A DNA stretch of 64,000 bases from Larsenimonas suaedae (lineage in GTDB: Bacteria > Pseudomonadota > Gammaproteobacteria > Pseudomonadales > Halomonadaceae): the NCBI RefSeq assembly GCF_023712105.1, contig NZ_JAMLJI010000001.1:310001-374000 (forward strand), read 5' to 3'. Positions within the stretch are counted from its first letter, which is position 1. Each line of letters starts with the position of its first letter. Both the position numbers and the translations under genes were made by a program. The notes beneath the pieces are model-generated. The model saw nothing but the letters and a program-made list of their open reading frames with translations, was not told where the DNA came from and ran no database searches. This document shows, piece by piece, positions 29,664 to 38,743 of the stretch.

Positions 29664-31943
29664 TCAGTGTGTCAGCGGCAAGGCCAGGTCTTCCAGTGGG
29701 CTGGGGCGGCCGAAATAATACCCCTGTAACGCATGGCAGCCGAGTTCTTTGAGAAGGAAGGCCTGTGCCTCGGTTTCGACCCCCTCGGCGGTCACGCGCA
29801 GGTCGAGTTCACGGGCAAGCAAAATGATGGTCGAGATGATCGGCTGACTGTCCTTGACGCTTCCGAGCTGATTGACGAACGAACGGTCGATCTTGAGCGT
29901 ATCGAACGGAAACAGGTTCAAGTAGGCCAGCGAGGAGTACCCGGTGCCGAAGTCGTCGAGCGCAAGCGTCACGCCGAGTTCATGAAAGCGCTCGAGTAGA
30001 ATCTTGGCCTCGGTGGCATTTTGCATCAGTGCGCTTTCCGTGACCTCAAGCGTTAGACGGCTTGGAGATACGTTGGCTTCAAGCAAGGCTTCGGTGATAT
30101 TCGAATAAAGCGCCGGGTCGACCAATTGATGAGCCGACAGGTTGATCGCAAGCCCCTGGGTCTCGGGAAGCGCTGCAAGCAGGGTGCAGGCCTGTTTGAT
30201 CACGAAGTTGCCCAGCGGGTGAATCAGGCCGGTTTCCTCGGCCAGCGGAATGAATATGTCGGGCCCTATCATTCCCCGGGTGGGGTGCTGCCAGCGCAGC
30301 AGGGCTTCGTAGTGATCAATACTTTGCTTGCTTGCCTCGACGATCGGCTGCAGGTAAAGCGAGAGCTGATCGGTGTCGAGGGCGGCCTTCAAATCGTGAA
30401 TGAGTGTCTGGCGCTCGGAAATTCGCTCGCCGAGGGCCTGGTCGAAGTTAACAAGCGTTTGCCCCCCGAGGCGCTTGGCCTCATACATCGCGATGTCGGC
30501 GTTGAGGATCAGATGTTGAGGCGTTGTGTGTTCACCACGTGGCAGAAGGGCCAGGCCGATTGAAAACTGAGCCTTGATGGCATGCTGATAGACGGGAAGC
30601 GGTGTGAGAAATTGTGTGAACAGCGACCGGGAAAACTGTTTGGCCTCATCCAGGTCGGTAACGTGCAGGATAATGGCAAACTCATCGCCACCCAAACGAA
30701 CGGCGTGGCTCGACCAGCCGCCGAGTGCGCTTTGAAGGCGCTCTGAGAAACGCACCAGAAACTTGTCACCGAAGCTGTGACCATAGTGGTCGTTGATCGG
30801 TTTGAAGTTGTCGATGTCGAGAATCATCAGTGCAAGGCGTTTCGGCGGGGGATCCAGGGTATCCTTTTGCGTTTGCACCTGAAGGTATTGCAAAAACCAG
30901 CTCCGGTTCTTGAGGCCGGTCAGGCTGTCATGCTCGGCGAGATACGCCATGCCGAGACTCGCGCGCTGGCGTGCAGTTACGTCGCTGCAGACGCCTCGGT
31001 ACCCGATGAAGCGCCCCGAATCATCGAAGCTTGGCTTACCGGTAATTTCCCACCAGTGACTCGAGCCTTTCAAATCAAAGCGAACGACCACACGGCTGAA
31101 GGGCTTGCGTGCCCGAACGCACTCGGTAAGTTCCTGATAGCTTTCATTGCAGGCAAACTCCCGCACCAGTTCGGTGACCGGGCGCGCCGCCAACTCCTGT
31201 TCGCTCATCCGAGTCACCCGCATGAGGCGGGGCGAAATATGGGTCAGGGTGAAACGGGCATCGGTTTCCCACAGCCAATCGCTTAAAGAGTGTTCCAGCT
31301 CATTGAGCAAGACCCCCATGAACTCGTTGCGGTGGGCAAGTTCAGCCTCGCTGTGGCTCCGGGCTTGAAGAGTCTTGAAGAGCTTGTAACTGATGACCGA
31401 GATCACCAGACAATAACAGGAAACGATCAACAGAAAGTGCCATAGAAGCTTGTCGGGCATCATGCTGATGGCAATAGCGCAGCCAGTGCAGATCACGACA
31501 ATCCAGCTGGTGAACACTTTCGGATAGGCGGCCCGGGTGAAGCTGCCTGCGCCGATGACACCTGCAATGGCAAGGCTTATAAACACCTGAAGGTCCGGTG
31601 ATGTGCCGGGAAACGTAACGATCGGTAGTGCTGCCCAGCACGCGGCCAGAAGCAGGCTGTAGATGAAAAAGGCACGCTCAAACAGTTTATGGTCCCAGTT
31701 CTGCCATCGGCGTTGAAGCAGCAGCAGGGTGATTGAAAGCGTGCAGATCGCTGCCGCCCACAGCGGGAGTAAGCCGGTCTCGCCGTTGACTCCGGGAACG
31801 AACAGCATGATCAGTGCGCAAAATACCTGGGCTGCGGCTGAAAAGAGGGTCGAGCCTCGGGTGTAATCACGCTGCGCCGCGATCAGAAACCGCGCTTTAT
31901 AATCGGCGGGCGTCGGGGGAATTGAGTGGGCCAGAGTATCCAT
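29664..31943 (-). CDS. Membrane PAS-GGDEF-EAL protein (cyclic-di-GMP turnover)
   Basis: A 759-residue protein. Residues 30-195 carry about six membrane helices; a PAS domain follows (SDWLWETDARFTLTHISP) at roughly 210-325; then a GGDEF domain with intact RLGGDEFAII; then an EAL domain with EALLRW, NLSAHQL, LEVTESAL, LDDFGTGYSSL, KIDRSFV and EGVETEAQ, all needed for phosphodiesterase activity. The RxxD inhibitory site that normally lies five residues before GGDEF is not present. It may both make and break cyclic-di-GMP, or act mainly as a phosphodiesterase. It is monocistronic. Confidence 0.95.
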   Translation of the reverse strand: MDTLAHSIPPTPADYKARFLIAAQRDYTRGSTLFSAAAQVFCALIMLFVPGVNGETGLLPLWAAAICTLSITLLLLQRRWQNWDHKLFERAFFIYSLLLAACWAALPIVTFPGTSPDLQVFISLAIAGVIGAGSFTRAAYPKVFTSWIVVICTGCAIAISMMPDKLLWHFLLIVSCYCLVISVISYKLFKTLQARSHSEAELAHRNEFMGVLLNELEHSLSDWLWETDARFTLTHISPRLMRVTRMSEQELAARPVTELVREFACNESYQELTECVRARKPFSRVVVRFDLKGSSHWWEITGKPSFDDSGRFIGYRGVCSDVTARQRASLGMAYLAEHDSLTGLKNRSWFLQYLQVQTQKDTLDPPPKRLALMILDIDNFKPINDHYGHSFGDKFLVRFSERLQSALGGWSSHAVRLGGDEFAIILHVTDLDEAKQFSRSLFTQFLTPLPVYQHAIKAQFSIGLALLPRGEHTTPQHLILNADIAMYEAKRLGGQTLVNFDQALGERISERQTLIHDLKAALDTDQLSLYLQPIVEASKQSIDHYEALLRWQHPTRGMIGPDIFIPLAEETGLIHPLGNFVIKQACTLLAALPETQGLAINLSAHQLVDPALYSNITEALLEANVSPSRLTLEVTESALMQNATEAKILLERFHELGVTLALDDFGTGYSSLAYLNLFPFDTLKIDRSFVNQLGSVKDSQPIISTIILLARELDLRVTAEGVETEAQAFLLKELGCHALQGYYFGRPSPLEDLALPLTH

Positions 31944-32266
31944 GTATAAGTCTGCGCGGCGCGGTCCTTGGATGGTATAGGTATCTTATCGTCGGTGTAT
32001 GCAATAAATTGAAGCGATGGCCGATAACTCTTTTGTTCCAGACGCTTAATGTCGCAATCGTACGTCTTTCATGTACCGCGAGCGCCAGTAAGGCACTATG
32101 CAATTTTCATTCCATGCAAAGAGAGTAGTGAGTGAGGCCAAGTGAGGTGCAGGGCAGGCGACACGCCGTGAATCCGCGTATCGTTTTAAGGGCGCTACTG
32201 CACCACTTCGATGCGCTAGGCGCTCAGAATGCTTTAAATAAGTTCAGTCAGAGGGGGAGAGGTTTA
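31944..32266. other. Intergenic region between divergent genes
   Basis: About 320 bases between the GGDEF/EAL gene and the first small lipoprotein gene. The first half is moderately AT-rich and should hold the promoters of both genes, but no pair of boxes stands out. An in-frame extension of the lipoprotein frame runs back to 32132; it lacks a ribosome site and would bury the signal peptide. Confidence 0.5.
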
Positions 32267-32443
32267 ATGTTGCTATCGCGCTGTTTGTTTGTTGTGTTGG
32301 CTGCCTTGATGGTTTCGGCATGCAGCTATCACCCGGCCCGCATTTCGGCTGAACCACCGGTCATCATCGATGATGGCCACAACGGCCATCACGGTCAGGG
32401 TGGGTTCTGTCCGCCCGGCCAGGCCAAGAAAGGCAACTGCTGA
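32267..32443 (+). CDS. Tiny lipoprotein with Cys-Pro-Pro-Gly tail
   Basis: A 58-residue protein. The ATG has GAGGGGGAGAGG just upstream. The N-terminus is a lipoprotein signal (LFVVLAALMVSAC), predicting a lipid-anchored mature part starting at Cys19. The middle is His/Gly/Asp-rich (DDGHNGHHGQGG), a possible metal-binding stretch, and the end FCPPGQAKKGNC carries two Cys ten apart. Many short gammaproteobacterial envelope proteins have similar tails, but I know of no function. A terminator follows at once. Confidence 0.82.
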   Translation: MLLSRCLFVVLAALMVSACSYHPARISAEPPVIIDDGHNGHHGQGGFCPPGQAKKGNC

Positions 32444-32447
32444 ACCA

Positions 32448-32473
32448 AACGCCCCAATGGGGCGTTTTTTTGT
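32448..32473 (+). terminator. Rho-independent terminator after the first small lipoprotein
   Basis: AACGCCCC/GGGGCGTT with loop AAT is followed by a T run, five bases after the stop codon. Confidence 0.93.
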
Positions 32474-32716
32474 GGCTGTGCCAGACTTGACTGTCATCTG
32501 GACGCATCAACAAAGGACACACACCATGGATGGCGACGCTCCGGTTAGTACCCGCTCGCGGTCGTGACCGAGCTTGTGTTCGAGCTGATCGAGCGTGTCG
32601 CGATTCCAGCGCACATGCGCGGACACACTGACCCCCGTACAGGCGCCTAGCGACACAGGCGCTACACTGGAAGGCTTCATGCTGGGTAATGAAAACAATC
32701 GGACAGGAGGAAGGCG

Positions 32717-32893
32717 ATGAACCCTTACACACTGGCAGTCGCGGCGCTCGTTCTTGCATTAACGGGCTGCGCAGGCGGGGGCGGCAGCGACTATACGGTC
32801 AAGCTCGACCCGCCCAAGGTGGACAATGAAGGCTCTCAAACCGCGGCCGCGCCGTGCGTGCCGGGGCCCGAGTCGCCGTCCTCATGCAACTGA
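32717..32893 (+). CDS. Second tiny lipoprotein with C-x-P-G-x6-C tail
   Basis: A 58-residue protein not unlike the one at 32267. AGGAGGAAGG directly upstream of the ATG is a near-perfect ribosome site. The signal MNPYTLAVAALVLALTGC has a lipobox LTGC. A Gly-rich linker (AGGGGS) leads to a short polar part, and the C-terminus CVPGPESPSSC repeats the Cys spacing of the first lipoprotein (two Cys with nine residues between, Pro-Gly at the second and third of them). Function unknown; probably outer-membrane anchored. Confidence 0.78.
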   Translation: MNPYTLAVAALVLALTGCAGGGGSDYTVKLDPPKVDNEGSQTAAAPCVPGPESPSSCN

Positions 32894-32932
32894 ATCAAGG
32901 GGTTTTCGAGTCGAGGTATCTGAAACTTGGGT

Positions 32933-32955
32933 AAACGCCGCATTGCGGCGTTTTT
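32933..32955 (+). terminator. Terminator after the second small lipoprotein
   Basis: AAACGCCGC/GCGGCGTTT with loop ATT and five T residues ends about 60 bases after the stop. It also meets the end of the convergent UPF0104 gene. Confidence 0.85.
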
Positions 32956-33977
32956 CAGTTTAGCTCCTGAAAGTCGTCCTTGGACGTCTTGCCCCGCAGA
33001 ATGCGCTTGAGCAGAGGGCGGCCAGCCAGCATCAGAAAGATGGGCGCGCCTGCGATCAGGTAGAAGTAATACGTGATGCCGCGCCAGATCAGGATGGCGG
33101 CGGCGGTGGTGCTCTGGCCAAGAATCGGGGCGAGAAGAGCGGATGAGCTCAGTTCGGTGCCGCCGGCGCCGCCCGGCAGCAGCGTCAGCTGACCGGCCGC
33201 CATTGAGAGCATCTGTACCAGAAAGGTCCAGGTCCAGTCCAGATGCTTGCCAAGACCGATCACCGTGAAATAGAGAATGCTGTAGCGCACCAGCCAGTGC
33301 GCGACACTCACCACGAAGGCACTGATTAGCAGCATTCGCGGCATCTTGAGGGTTTCTCGAAGCGAGTCCCGAAAGATCAGCAGGCGACGGTTCAAGCGCT
33401 GGCGCCGCTCCGGTTTGATGCGAAAGCGCACCAGGCACTGGGCGACGAACCGGATGGCGCGGTCGTGGTAGCGCGCAATCAGAAACAGAAGGCTGAGCCC
33501 GACCGTCAGCAAAAGAATCGGCACGCCCAGAAGCCAGCCGACCTGCAGATCCACTGCCTTGATCAGGATGTAGATCGACAGTGCGATCAGGGAAGACAGA
33601 AAGAACAGAAGATCGATCAACTGATCGACGGCGAATACCGCCGTGGTCTGGGCCGGGCGCAGGCCGTGACGCGTCAAAAGTGAGATCAGCGTCAGCGGGC
33701 CGCCAGTGCCGCCGGGGGTTGCGCAGATGGCGAACTCGCTTGCCATCACCACGCCGAAGGCCCGCATGTGGCCAAAATCGGTCGCTCGCCCTTTCAAAAG
33801 GATTCGAAGCTTCAGTGCGTTCAGGTTCCAGCAGACGACGATCATGCCAAGCATGGTCAACAACAGCGTCAACGGAAAATCCTGCAATTGGGCGAAGAGA
33901 CCGCTTCCGCCAAGAAACAGGGGAACCAGCAATATGGCCAGAAGGCCTGCGCCTAGAAGCCAAAGCGTTCGTGTCAT
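32955..33977 (-). CDS. UPF0104/LPG-synthase-type integral membrane protein
   Basis: A 340-residue protein with about eight membrane helices. The motifs ATPGGTGGPLTLISLL, FAVDQLIDLLFF, SMAAGQLTLLPGGAGGTE and IWRGITYYF follow the lysylphosphatidylglycerol synthase transmembrane family (also called AglD or flippase-like). The lysyl-transferase domain itself is absent. Such proteins are often found beside glycosyltransferases and are suspected to flip lipid-linked sugars. It is third in a GT4, DUF2334, UPF0104 gene run. Confidence 0.87.
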   Translation of the reverse strand: MTRTLWLLGAGLLAILLVPLFLGGSGLFAQLQDFPLTLLLTMLGMIVVCWNLNALKLRILLKGRATDFGHMRAFGVVMASEFAICATPGGTGGPLTLISLLTRHGLRPAQTTAVFAVDQLIDLLFFLSSLIALSIYILIKAVDLQVGWLLGVPILLLTVGLSLLFLIARYHDRAIRFVAQCLVRFRIKPERRQRLNRRLLIFRDSLRETLKMPRMLLISAFVVSVAHWLVRYSILYFTVIGLGKHLDWTWTFLVQMLSMAAGQLTLLPGGAGGTELSSSALLAPILGQSTTAAAILIWRGITYYFYLIAGAPIFLMLAGRPLLKRILRGKTSKDDFQELN

Positions 33978-34015
33978 AACCGCATCCGATGCAGATTAAA
34001 TAGAAGGGGTGTGCA

Positions 34016-34795
34016 TCAGGCGCTGGCCCGATGGGGCCGGCCGGCGCGAAGCCATTGATGTTTGGTGCGTGGCGTCCGGCCCTCGTCCAGCATGTCCTCG
34101 ATCGCCTTGATCCAGTAATCGAACGCGACCGAATAGCGCATATCCACCGGGTGCAGCCCGAGTCTTACGACCTGAGCCTCACGATGCTTGTGCTTGGCGC
34201 GTTCGTTGACCAGATACGACATCTTGCGACGCCAGGCACTGCGGGCGCTCCAGACCAGGGTCGGGGCCGAATGGGCCTCGAACTCGGGCAGGCTGTAGAT
34301 GGTTTTAGGGTCGGTGGTGTAATCAAGCCCGCTGGTGCGAAGCGCCGAGCGGGTGCCCTCGCTCATGAGCCAGGCCGGGGCGACGAAGCCCTTGAGCGGC
34401 CAGCCCTGGCGTTCAAACAGCGCCATGCCGGCGTTCAGGCGCTCGGTGGCCTCGCGCTCTGCCAGTCCGTAGAACTCGCCTTCGACGGTGTAGAGCCGGC
34501 GCATGAAGTAGTCCTTCGGCGTGCGGGGCGCGGGGGCATCATCACAGTGGTAATAGCCGTGAAGCACCAGCTCATCGCCCTTGGCAAGGCGCGATTCCAG
34601 AAGCGACATGAACGCTGGATCATCGAAGGTTGACTTGCCGTGATGAAATTCAGGCACGACCAGCCAGGTCATCGGAACCGAGACCGACATGCGATCGATC
34701 GCCTCGACGAACGGGCGGTAGTCCTGCCAGGTTTGCGGGGCGATATCATGCAGGGCGACCAGCATGTCCCGGCCCGAATGAATAAGTTCAGCCAT
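34016..34795 (-). CDS. DUF2334 polysaccharide deacetylase-like protein
   Basis: A 259-residue protein of the NodB-like deacetylase fold. Asp17 in LHDIAP and His79/His83 in HGYYH can form the Asp-His-His metal site; RLGLHPVD near the end supplies another conserved His. No signal peptide is seen, so it probably works in the cytoplasm. The gene overlaps the glycosyltransferase gene by eight bases, and together they suggest that the transferred sugar is N-deacetylated. The reaction is inferred. Confidence 0.85.
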   Translation of the reverse strand: MAELIHSGRDMLVALHDIAPQTWQDYRPFVEAIDRMSVSVPMTWLVVPEFHHGKSTFDDPAFMSLLESRLAKGDELVLHGYYHCDDAPAPRTPKDYFMRRLYTVEGEFYGLAEREATERLNAGMALFERQGWPLKGFVAPAWLMSEGTRSALRTSGLDYTTDPKTIYSLPEFEAHSAPTLVWSARSAWRRKMSYLVNERAKHKHREAQVVRLGLHPVDMRYSVAFDYWIKAIEDMLDEGRTPRTKHQWLRAGRPHRASA

Positions 34796-35915
34796 GTTCG
34801 ATTTCCAGTTCGGAGGCCGGGGCCCCCGTCAGCAGTTCCTGATAATGACCGCGCAGCCGCTCGACGATGATGTCCCAGTCGTGGCGGCGCTCGACAAACT
34901 GGCGCGCGTGTCGAGAAAGCACGTCTTGATCGCTTTCAAACAGCGAGCGCACCGCATCGGCCATTGCCGCGGGGTCGTCCGGGCGGCACAGGCGTCCACA
35001 GGTTTCCGGCACGTTTTCCGGCAAGGCGCCTGCGCGTACGGCCACCACCGGCGTACCGCAGGCCATGGCTTCCAATACGATCAATCCAAAGGTCTCCTGC
35101 GTGCCGGCGTGCAGCAGGGCATCGCTTGAGGCCATGTAGCGGGCGACCTCATCGGGCGTGCAGAAGTGGTCTGTGCAGCTGACGTTCTCGGGCAGCTGCG
35201 TTGGAAGGTTGGAGCCGACCAACAGCAGGTGATAGCCGTCGCCGAGCTGACGGGCGGTTTCCAGAAGGATCGGCATGTTCTTTTCAGGCGAGCCACGACC
35301 GGCAAACATCAGAAGTCGCGTCTCGTCATCAAGGCCGAGCTCCCGTTTGACGCGTGCGCTGTCGTCAAGTTCCGGACGAAATGTCGTGAGGTCGACTCCG
35401 AGCGGCTGAACACTTACGTGGCGAACGCCTGCCTGTTCGAGCTTGTTGGCCATCAGGGCACTTGGTGCGAGCACACGCTGATAATGCCCATAAAGCCGTT
35501 TGACGTAGCGCTGGGTCAGGCGCTCGACAGAGGTGCCGAACCGCTTGCCAAGAAGCACCGGTAAATCGGAGTGATAAAAACCGACCACCGGCACATCAAG
35601 GCGCCGGGCGCTGTCACGCACGGCCCAGCCGGTGACGTACGGGTCGCCCGCTTCGATGATGTCCGGCCGATGCCGCTCAAGCGCCTGACACCAGTGGTGA
35701 CGGCGCAGGGGAAAGCGGTAGCCGGTACTGAAGGGCAGCGGCGGTGCCGGCACGGTATAGAGATGAGTGTCGATCTCGCGGTGCTCGGTACCGGGGATGA
35801 AGACGCTATGCCGCGTCTGCCCCGGCTGGGGCAGGCGACGGCGCTTGGCATCGATATAGGTGCGAACGCCTCCACTTGAAGGCGCATAGAACATCGTAAC
35901 ATCGGCAATGTGCAC
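34788..35915 (-). CDS. Glycosyltransferase family 4 (GT-B fold)
   Basis: A 375-residue transferase. The N-terminal DVTMFYAPSSGGVRTYI is the acceptor-side loop of GT4 enzymes. The C-terminal half carries MFAGRGSPEKNM and the EX7E motif ETFGLIVLE followed by MACGTPVVAV, which bind the sugar nucleotide. Close relatives are annotated alpha-mannosyl- or glucosyltransferases acting on lipids. It is first of three overlapping or closely spaced genes, about 75 bases after rnb. Confidence 0.9.
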   Translation of the reverse strand: MHIADVTMFYAPSSGGVRTYIDAKRRRLPQPGQTRHSVFIPGTEHREIDTHLYTVPAPPLPFSTGYRFPLRRHHWCQALERHRPDIIEAGDPYVTGWAVRDSARRLDVPVVGFYHSDLPVLLGKRFGTSVERLTQRYVKRLYGHYQRVLAPSALMANKLEQAGVRHVSVQPLGVDLTTFRPELDDSARVKRELGLDDETRLLMFAGRGSPEKNMPILLETARQLGDGYHLLLVGSNLPTQLPENVSCTDHFCTPDEVARYMASSDALLHAGTQETFGLIVLEAMACGTPVVAVRAGALPENVPETCGRLCRPDDPAAMADAVRSLFESDQDVLSRHARQFVERRHDWDIIVERLRGHYQELLTGAPASELEIEHG

Positions 35916-35990
35916 GGTGCCGATACCTCCGTCGGGCCCATCGCCGGGCCGAGTGTGAAACAGGCAAGGCCCGCGAATGCGGGCGTTGGC

Positions 35991-37952
35991 TTACTGGGCG
36001 GCGGCGGGGCGACCGATCAACGAGCGCGTGTCTTCACGTGCTTCGCTGAGTTCGATGCGAACCGCATCACCGAGTCGGTAGGCAACGGCGTCACTGATAC
36101 GAACGATACCGTCCTTGTCATCGATGGCCACAGCCGTCTTGTCGCTGTGAAGCGTCGAGCTTGGCATGAACACCGTGGCGCCGTTGTCGAGAAGCCGGAC
36201 GCGCATGCCGCCCCGTTTGATGTCCATGATCTCGGCATCGAAGGGCTGGTTGGTCTCGGCCGCCTCGCGCAGAAAACGCACATAGAGCCAATCCTTGACG
36301 TCGCGTTCGGCCATGCGGTTCAGCCGGCGACGCTCGGTCAGGTGTTCGGTCTCGGTTTCGGTTTCCGCGGCCGGCAGCGCCGTTTCGCCCTGAGCGAGTG
36401 TTTGCTTGAGCAAGCGATGGTTGATCATGTCGCCGTACTTTCGAATCGGCGAGGTCCAGGTCGCGTAGGCCTCAAGGCCCATGCCGAAATGGGGGCCGGG
36501 TGTCGCCGTGATGGTGACATAGCCCTGGAACCGGCGCAGACGAGCGTCGAGCCAGGCATCGCCCTTGGCTTCGATCGAACGACGAAGGGCGGTGAACCGC
36601 TCGAGTTCGCCGAGCTGGTCGGGTGTTGCTTCCACGCCCTGGGTTGCCAGAAACTCGACCGCCTGGTCGCGTTTTTCAGGCGCAACGCCTGTGTGAACGT
36701 TATAGATGCCGTGGCCTACATGCTCGGCCAGATGCTTGGCACAGCAGATGTTGGCAAGAATCATCGATTCTTCGATCATCCGCATGGCGATACGGCGAGG
36801 CTCGGCGTGAATGGCCAGCACGTTGCCGACTTCGTCGAGCTCGAACGCATAATCCGGACGGTCCGCGAACACCAGTGCATTGGCCAGGCGCCATTGATAG
36901 CGGGCATGGGTCAGTGCCTCGAGCGCCTTGAGCTGGGATTCACCGTGATCGAAATCCGGTGTCCAGGTGGCGCCCTCGGTGCCTTCGAGCCAGTTGGATA
37001 CGTTGTCGTAGCTGAGCTTGGCCTTGGAGGTCACATGGGCGGCAAAGAAACGGTGGTCCTCGATGCTGCCGTCGGCGGCGACGGTGATGTCGCAGGCAAG
37101 CGCCGGACGCACCTGATCTTCCTTCAGCGAGCACAGGTCGTTGGCCAGCGTTTCCGGCAGCATGGTGACGTTCTGACCCGGCAGATAGACCGTGAACGCG
37201 CGTTGACGCGCTTCGAGATCGACACTGTCGCCAGCTTGAACGTAGGCGGTCGGGTCAGCGATGGCAACCGTCAGTACCCAGCCGCCTTCGTCACGTTCGC
37301 GAATGCACAGGGCATCGTCCATGTCCTGGGTAGAGGCGCTGTCGATGGTGAAAAACGGCCGGTCGGTCAGGTCTTCCCGCGCAAGGCTGTCCTCAAGCAG
37401 CGGCCACTCGCTCTTGTCGCTCGGCGAGGCCTGCTCCAGTGCGTGACGGGCAAGCGTGACACGCCAGGGCACATCGGCGGCATCGGACGGCGCGATCAAC
37501 GCCTCGACCTGGACGTAGAAGCTGCGATCATCCGGCTTTAGCGGGTGACGCAAAAGCTTTGCCTCGACCCAGTCGCCGTCATTGATCGTGCTGTCATCGA
37601 GCTGCTTGGCAAGGCGTGCACTCAGGGTGTTTCGAATCGAGGGGTGATCCGGCACGACCGACACGCGACCCTCGCGCTTTTTAACGCGACCGATGAAACG
37701 GGATAGGCCGGGCTCGAGCAGAACTTCCGGCTCCACGCTCTGGCGTTCGTTTTCGGTATGAAGCGCCGCTTCGACGCGATCGCCATGGATCACGTTTTTC
37801 ATGTGGGGCGGCGGAATGAAATAGCTGTTGCCATCATCGCCGTCCATGAAGCCATAGCTTTTGTCAGTGGCCTTGATCGTGCCAGTAACGCGCGGAGTCT
37901 GGCTTCGGATGTCTTGCTTGAGTTGAGCAAGCAACGAGTTGTTTTGCAGCAT
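35991..37952 (-). CDS. rnb: Exoribonuclease II
   Basis: A 653-residue 3'-5' exoribonuclease. It matches E. coli RNase II (644 residues) through its length: MLQNNSLLAQLKQ start, cold-shock domains with KSYGFMD and SYFIPPPHMK, the RNB catalytic centre TIDSASTQDMDDALC with four Asp, YATWTSPIRKYGDMINHRLL, and a C-terminal S1 domain. The ATG at 37952 fits the family; a 12-residue upstream extension does not. It acts in cytoplasmic mRNA decay. Confidence 0.97.
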   Translation of the reverse strand: MLQNNSLLAQLKQDIRSQTPRVTGTIKATDKSYGFMDGDDGNSYFIPPPHMKNVIHGDRVEAALHTENERQSVEPEVLLEPGLSRFIGRVKKREGRVSVVPDHPSIRNTLSARLAKQLDDSTINDGDWVEAKLLRHPLKPDDRSFYVQVEALIAPSDAADVPWRVTLARHALEQASPSDKSEWPLLEDSLAREDLTDRPFFTIDSASTQDMDDALCIRERDEGGWVLTVAIADPTAYVQAGDSVDLEARQRAFTVYLPGQNVTMLPETLANDLCSLKEDQVRPALACDITVAADGSIEDHRFFAAHVTSKAKLSYDNVSNWLEGTEGATWTPDFDHGESQLKALEALTHARYQWRLANALVFADRPDYAFELDEVGNVLAIHAEPRRIAMRMIEESMILANICCAKHLAEHVGHGIYNVHTGVAPEKRDQAVEFLATQGVEATPDQLGELERFTALRRSIEAKGDAWLDARLRRFQGYVTITATPGPHFGMGLEAYATWTSPIRKYGDMINHRLLKQTLAQGETALPAAETETETEHLTERRRLNRMAERDVKDWLYVRFLREAAETNQPFDAEIMDIKRGGMRVRLLDNGATVFMPSSTLHSDKTAVAIDDKDGIVRISDAVAYRLGDAVRIELSEAREDTRSLIGRPAAAQ

Positions 37953-38038
37953 AGTGTCAATCGTGTCTGGCGGGTCAGGGCGCCCCACTATAAGGGGTCG
38001 CCCTTGATGGGGAAAGGGATTTTCAGTGATCCGGCGGC

Positions 38039-38671
38039 TCAGAGCGCACTTTTGAACGACGACCAGTCCTGTTCGCCGTCAAGCAGATCGAACTCGAGTT
38101 CAAAAAGTGTTGGATCACTCATAAGTTCACACACCACCTGAGCCACGTTATCGCGCGAGACCTCACCGTTATTGGCGCCGTCTGTAAATTGGCTGAAATG
38201 ATTGCTTCCGGATTCATCGGTCAGCTTGCCCGGACGCACGATGACATGGGGCACCGGGCTTTGCGCGACACGGTAGTCGGCGGCCTTTTTGGCCGAGAGA
38301 TAGGGTTTAAGCGCCTCGGGCCCGTCGAGCGGATCGGTATGGCGGGTGCTGACCATGATGACGCGCTTGAAGCCGAAGGCTTCTGCAAGCTCTGCGCAGC
38401 GGTAGGCACCGTTGAGATCGATCATCAACGTCTTGTCGAGGCCGGTATCGGGGCCGGAGCCGGCGGTAAAGACAAGCTCATCGCAGCCCTTGAACGCGTG
38501 CTCGAGTGACCCTTCAAGATCGCCGAGCACGGTCTCGACGCCCAGGGCTTCAAGACGCTTTTGCTGTTCTTCGTTTCGCACCAGTGCACGGATGGGCTGG
38601 CCGGCGCTCACGGCCAGCTGGCAAAGGCGCTGGCCGATCTTGCCATGCGCGCCAACGATCAATGTGGTCAT
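38039..38671 (-). CDS. NAD(P)-binding SDR family protein (NmrA/YwnB-like)
   Basis: A 210-residue atypical short-chain dehydrogenase. The dinucleotide loop is GAHGKIGQRL at residues 7-16, followed by ALVRNEEQ and VLGDLEGSL. There is no clear YxxxK pair in the usual place (SAKKAADYRV is nearest), so it may be a redox sensor or reductase of unknown substrate. GGGAGGA lies just upstream of the ATG. Confidence 0.85.
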   Translation of the reverse strand: MTTLIVGAHGKIGQRLCQLAVSAGQPIRALVRNEEQQKRLEALGVETVLGDLEGSLEHAFKGCDELVFTAGSGPDTGLDKTLMIDLNGAYRCAELAEAFGFKRVIMVSTRHTDPLDGPEALKPYLSAKKAADYRVAQSPVPHVIVRPGKLTDESGSNHFSQFTDGANNGEVSRDNVAQVVCELMSDPTLFELEFDLLDGEQDWSSFKSAL

Positions 38672-38743
38672 GGGTCCTCCCTTGGGGCGTTATACCGGCA
38701 AAATGATGTCCTCGAATGGATATGGCTTCATTCAGGGCCGAGT

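Noticed and set aside
32507-32698. A 63-codon minus-strand frame with a helical, charged middle
   Set aside because: There is no ribosome site before its start, and it lies antisense in the spacer between the two lipoprotein genes; conservation data would be needed to revive it.
32836-33963. A 375-codon minus-strand frame in another phase of the UPF0104 gene
   Set aside because: Its product is low-complexity and rich in Arg, Ser and Pro, whereas the other phase encodes a clear membrane protein.
35955-35985. Terminator hairpin after rnb
   Set aside because: A GCCCGC/GCGGGC stem exists, but it lacks a T run on the minus strand and is close to the next start, so I do not call it.
35910-37541. 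A 543-codon plus-strand frame opposite rnb
   Set aside because: The RNase II match on the minus strand is complete, and the antisense frame has no ribosome site or recognisable motif.
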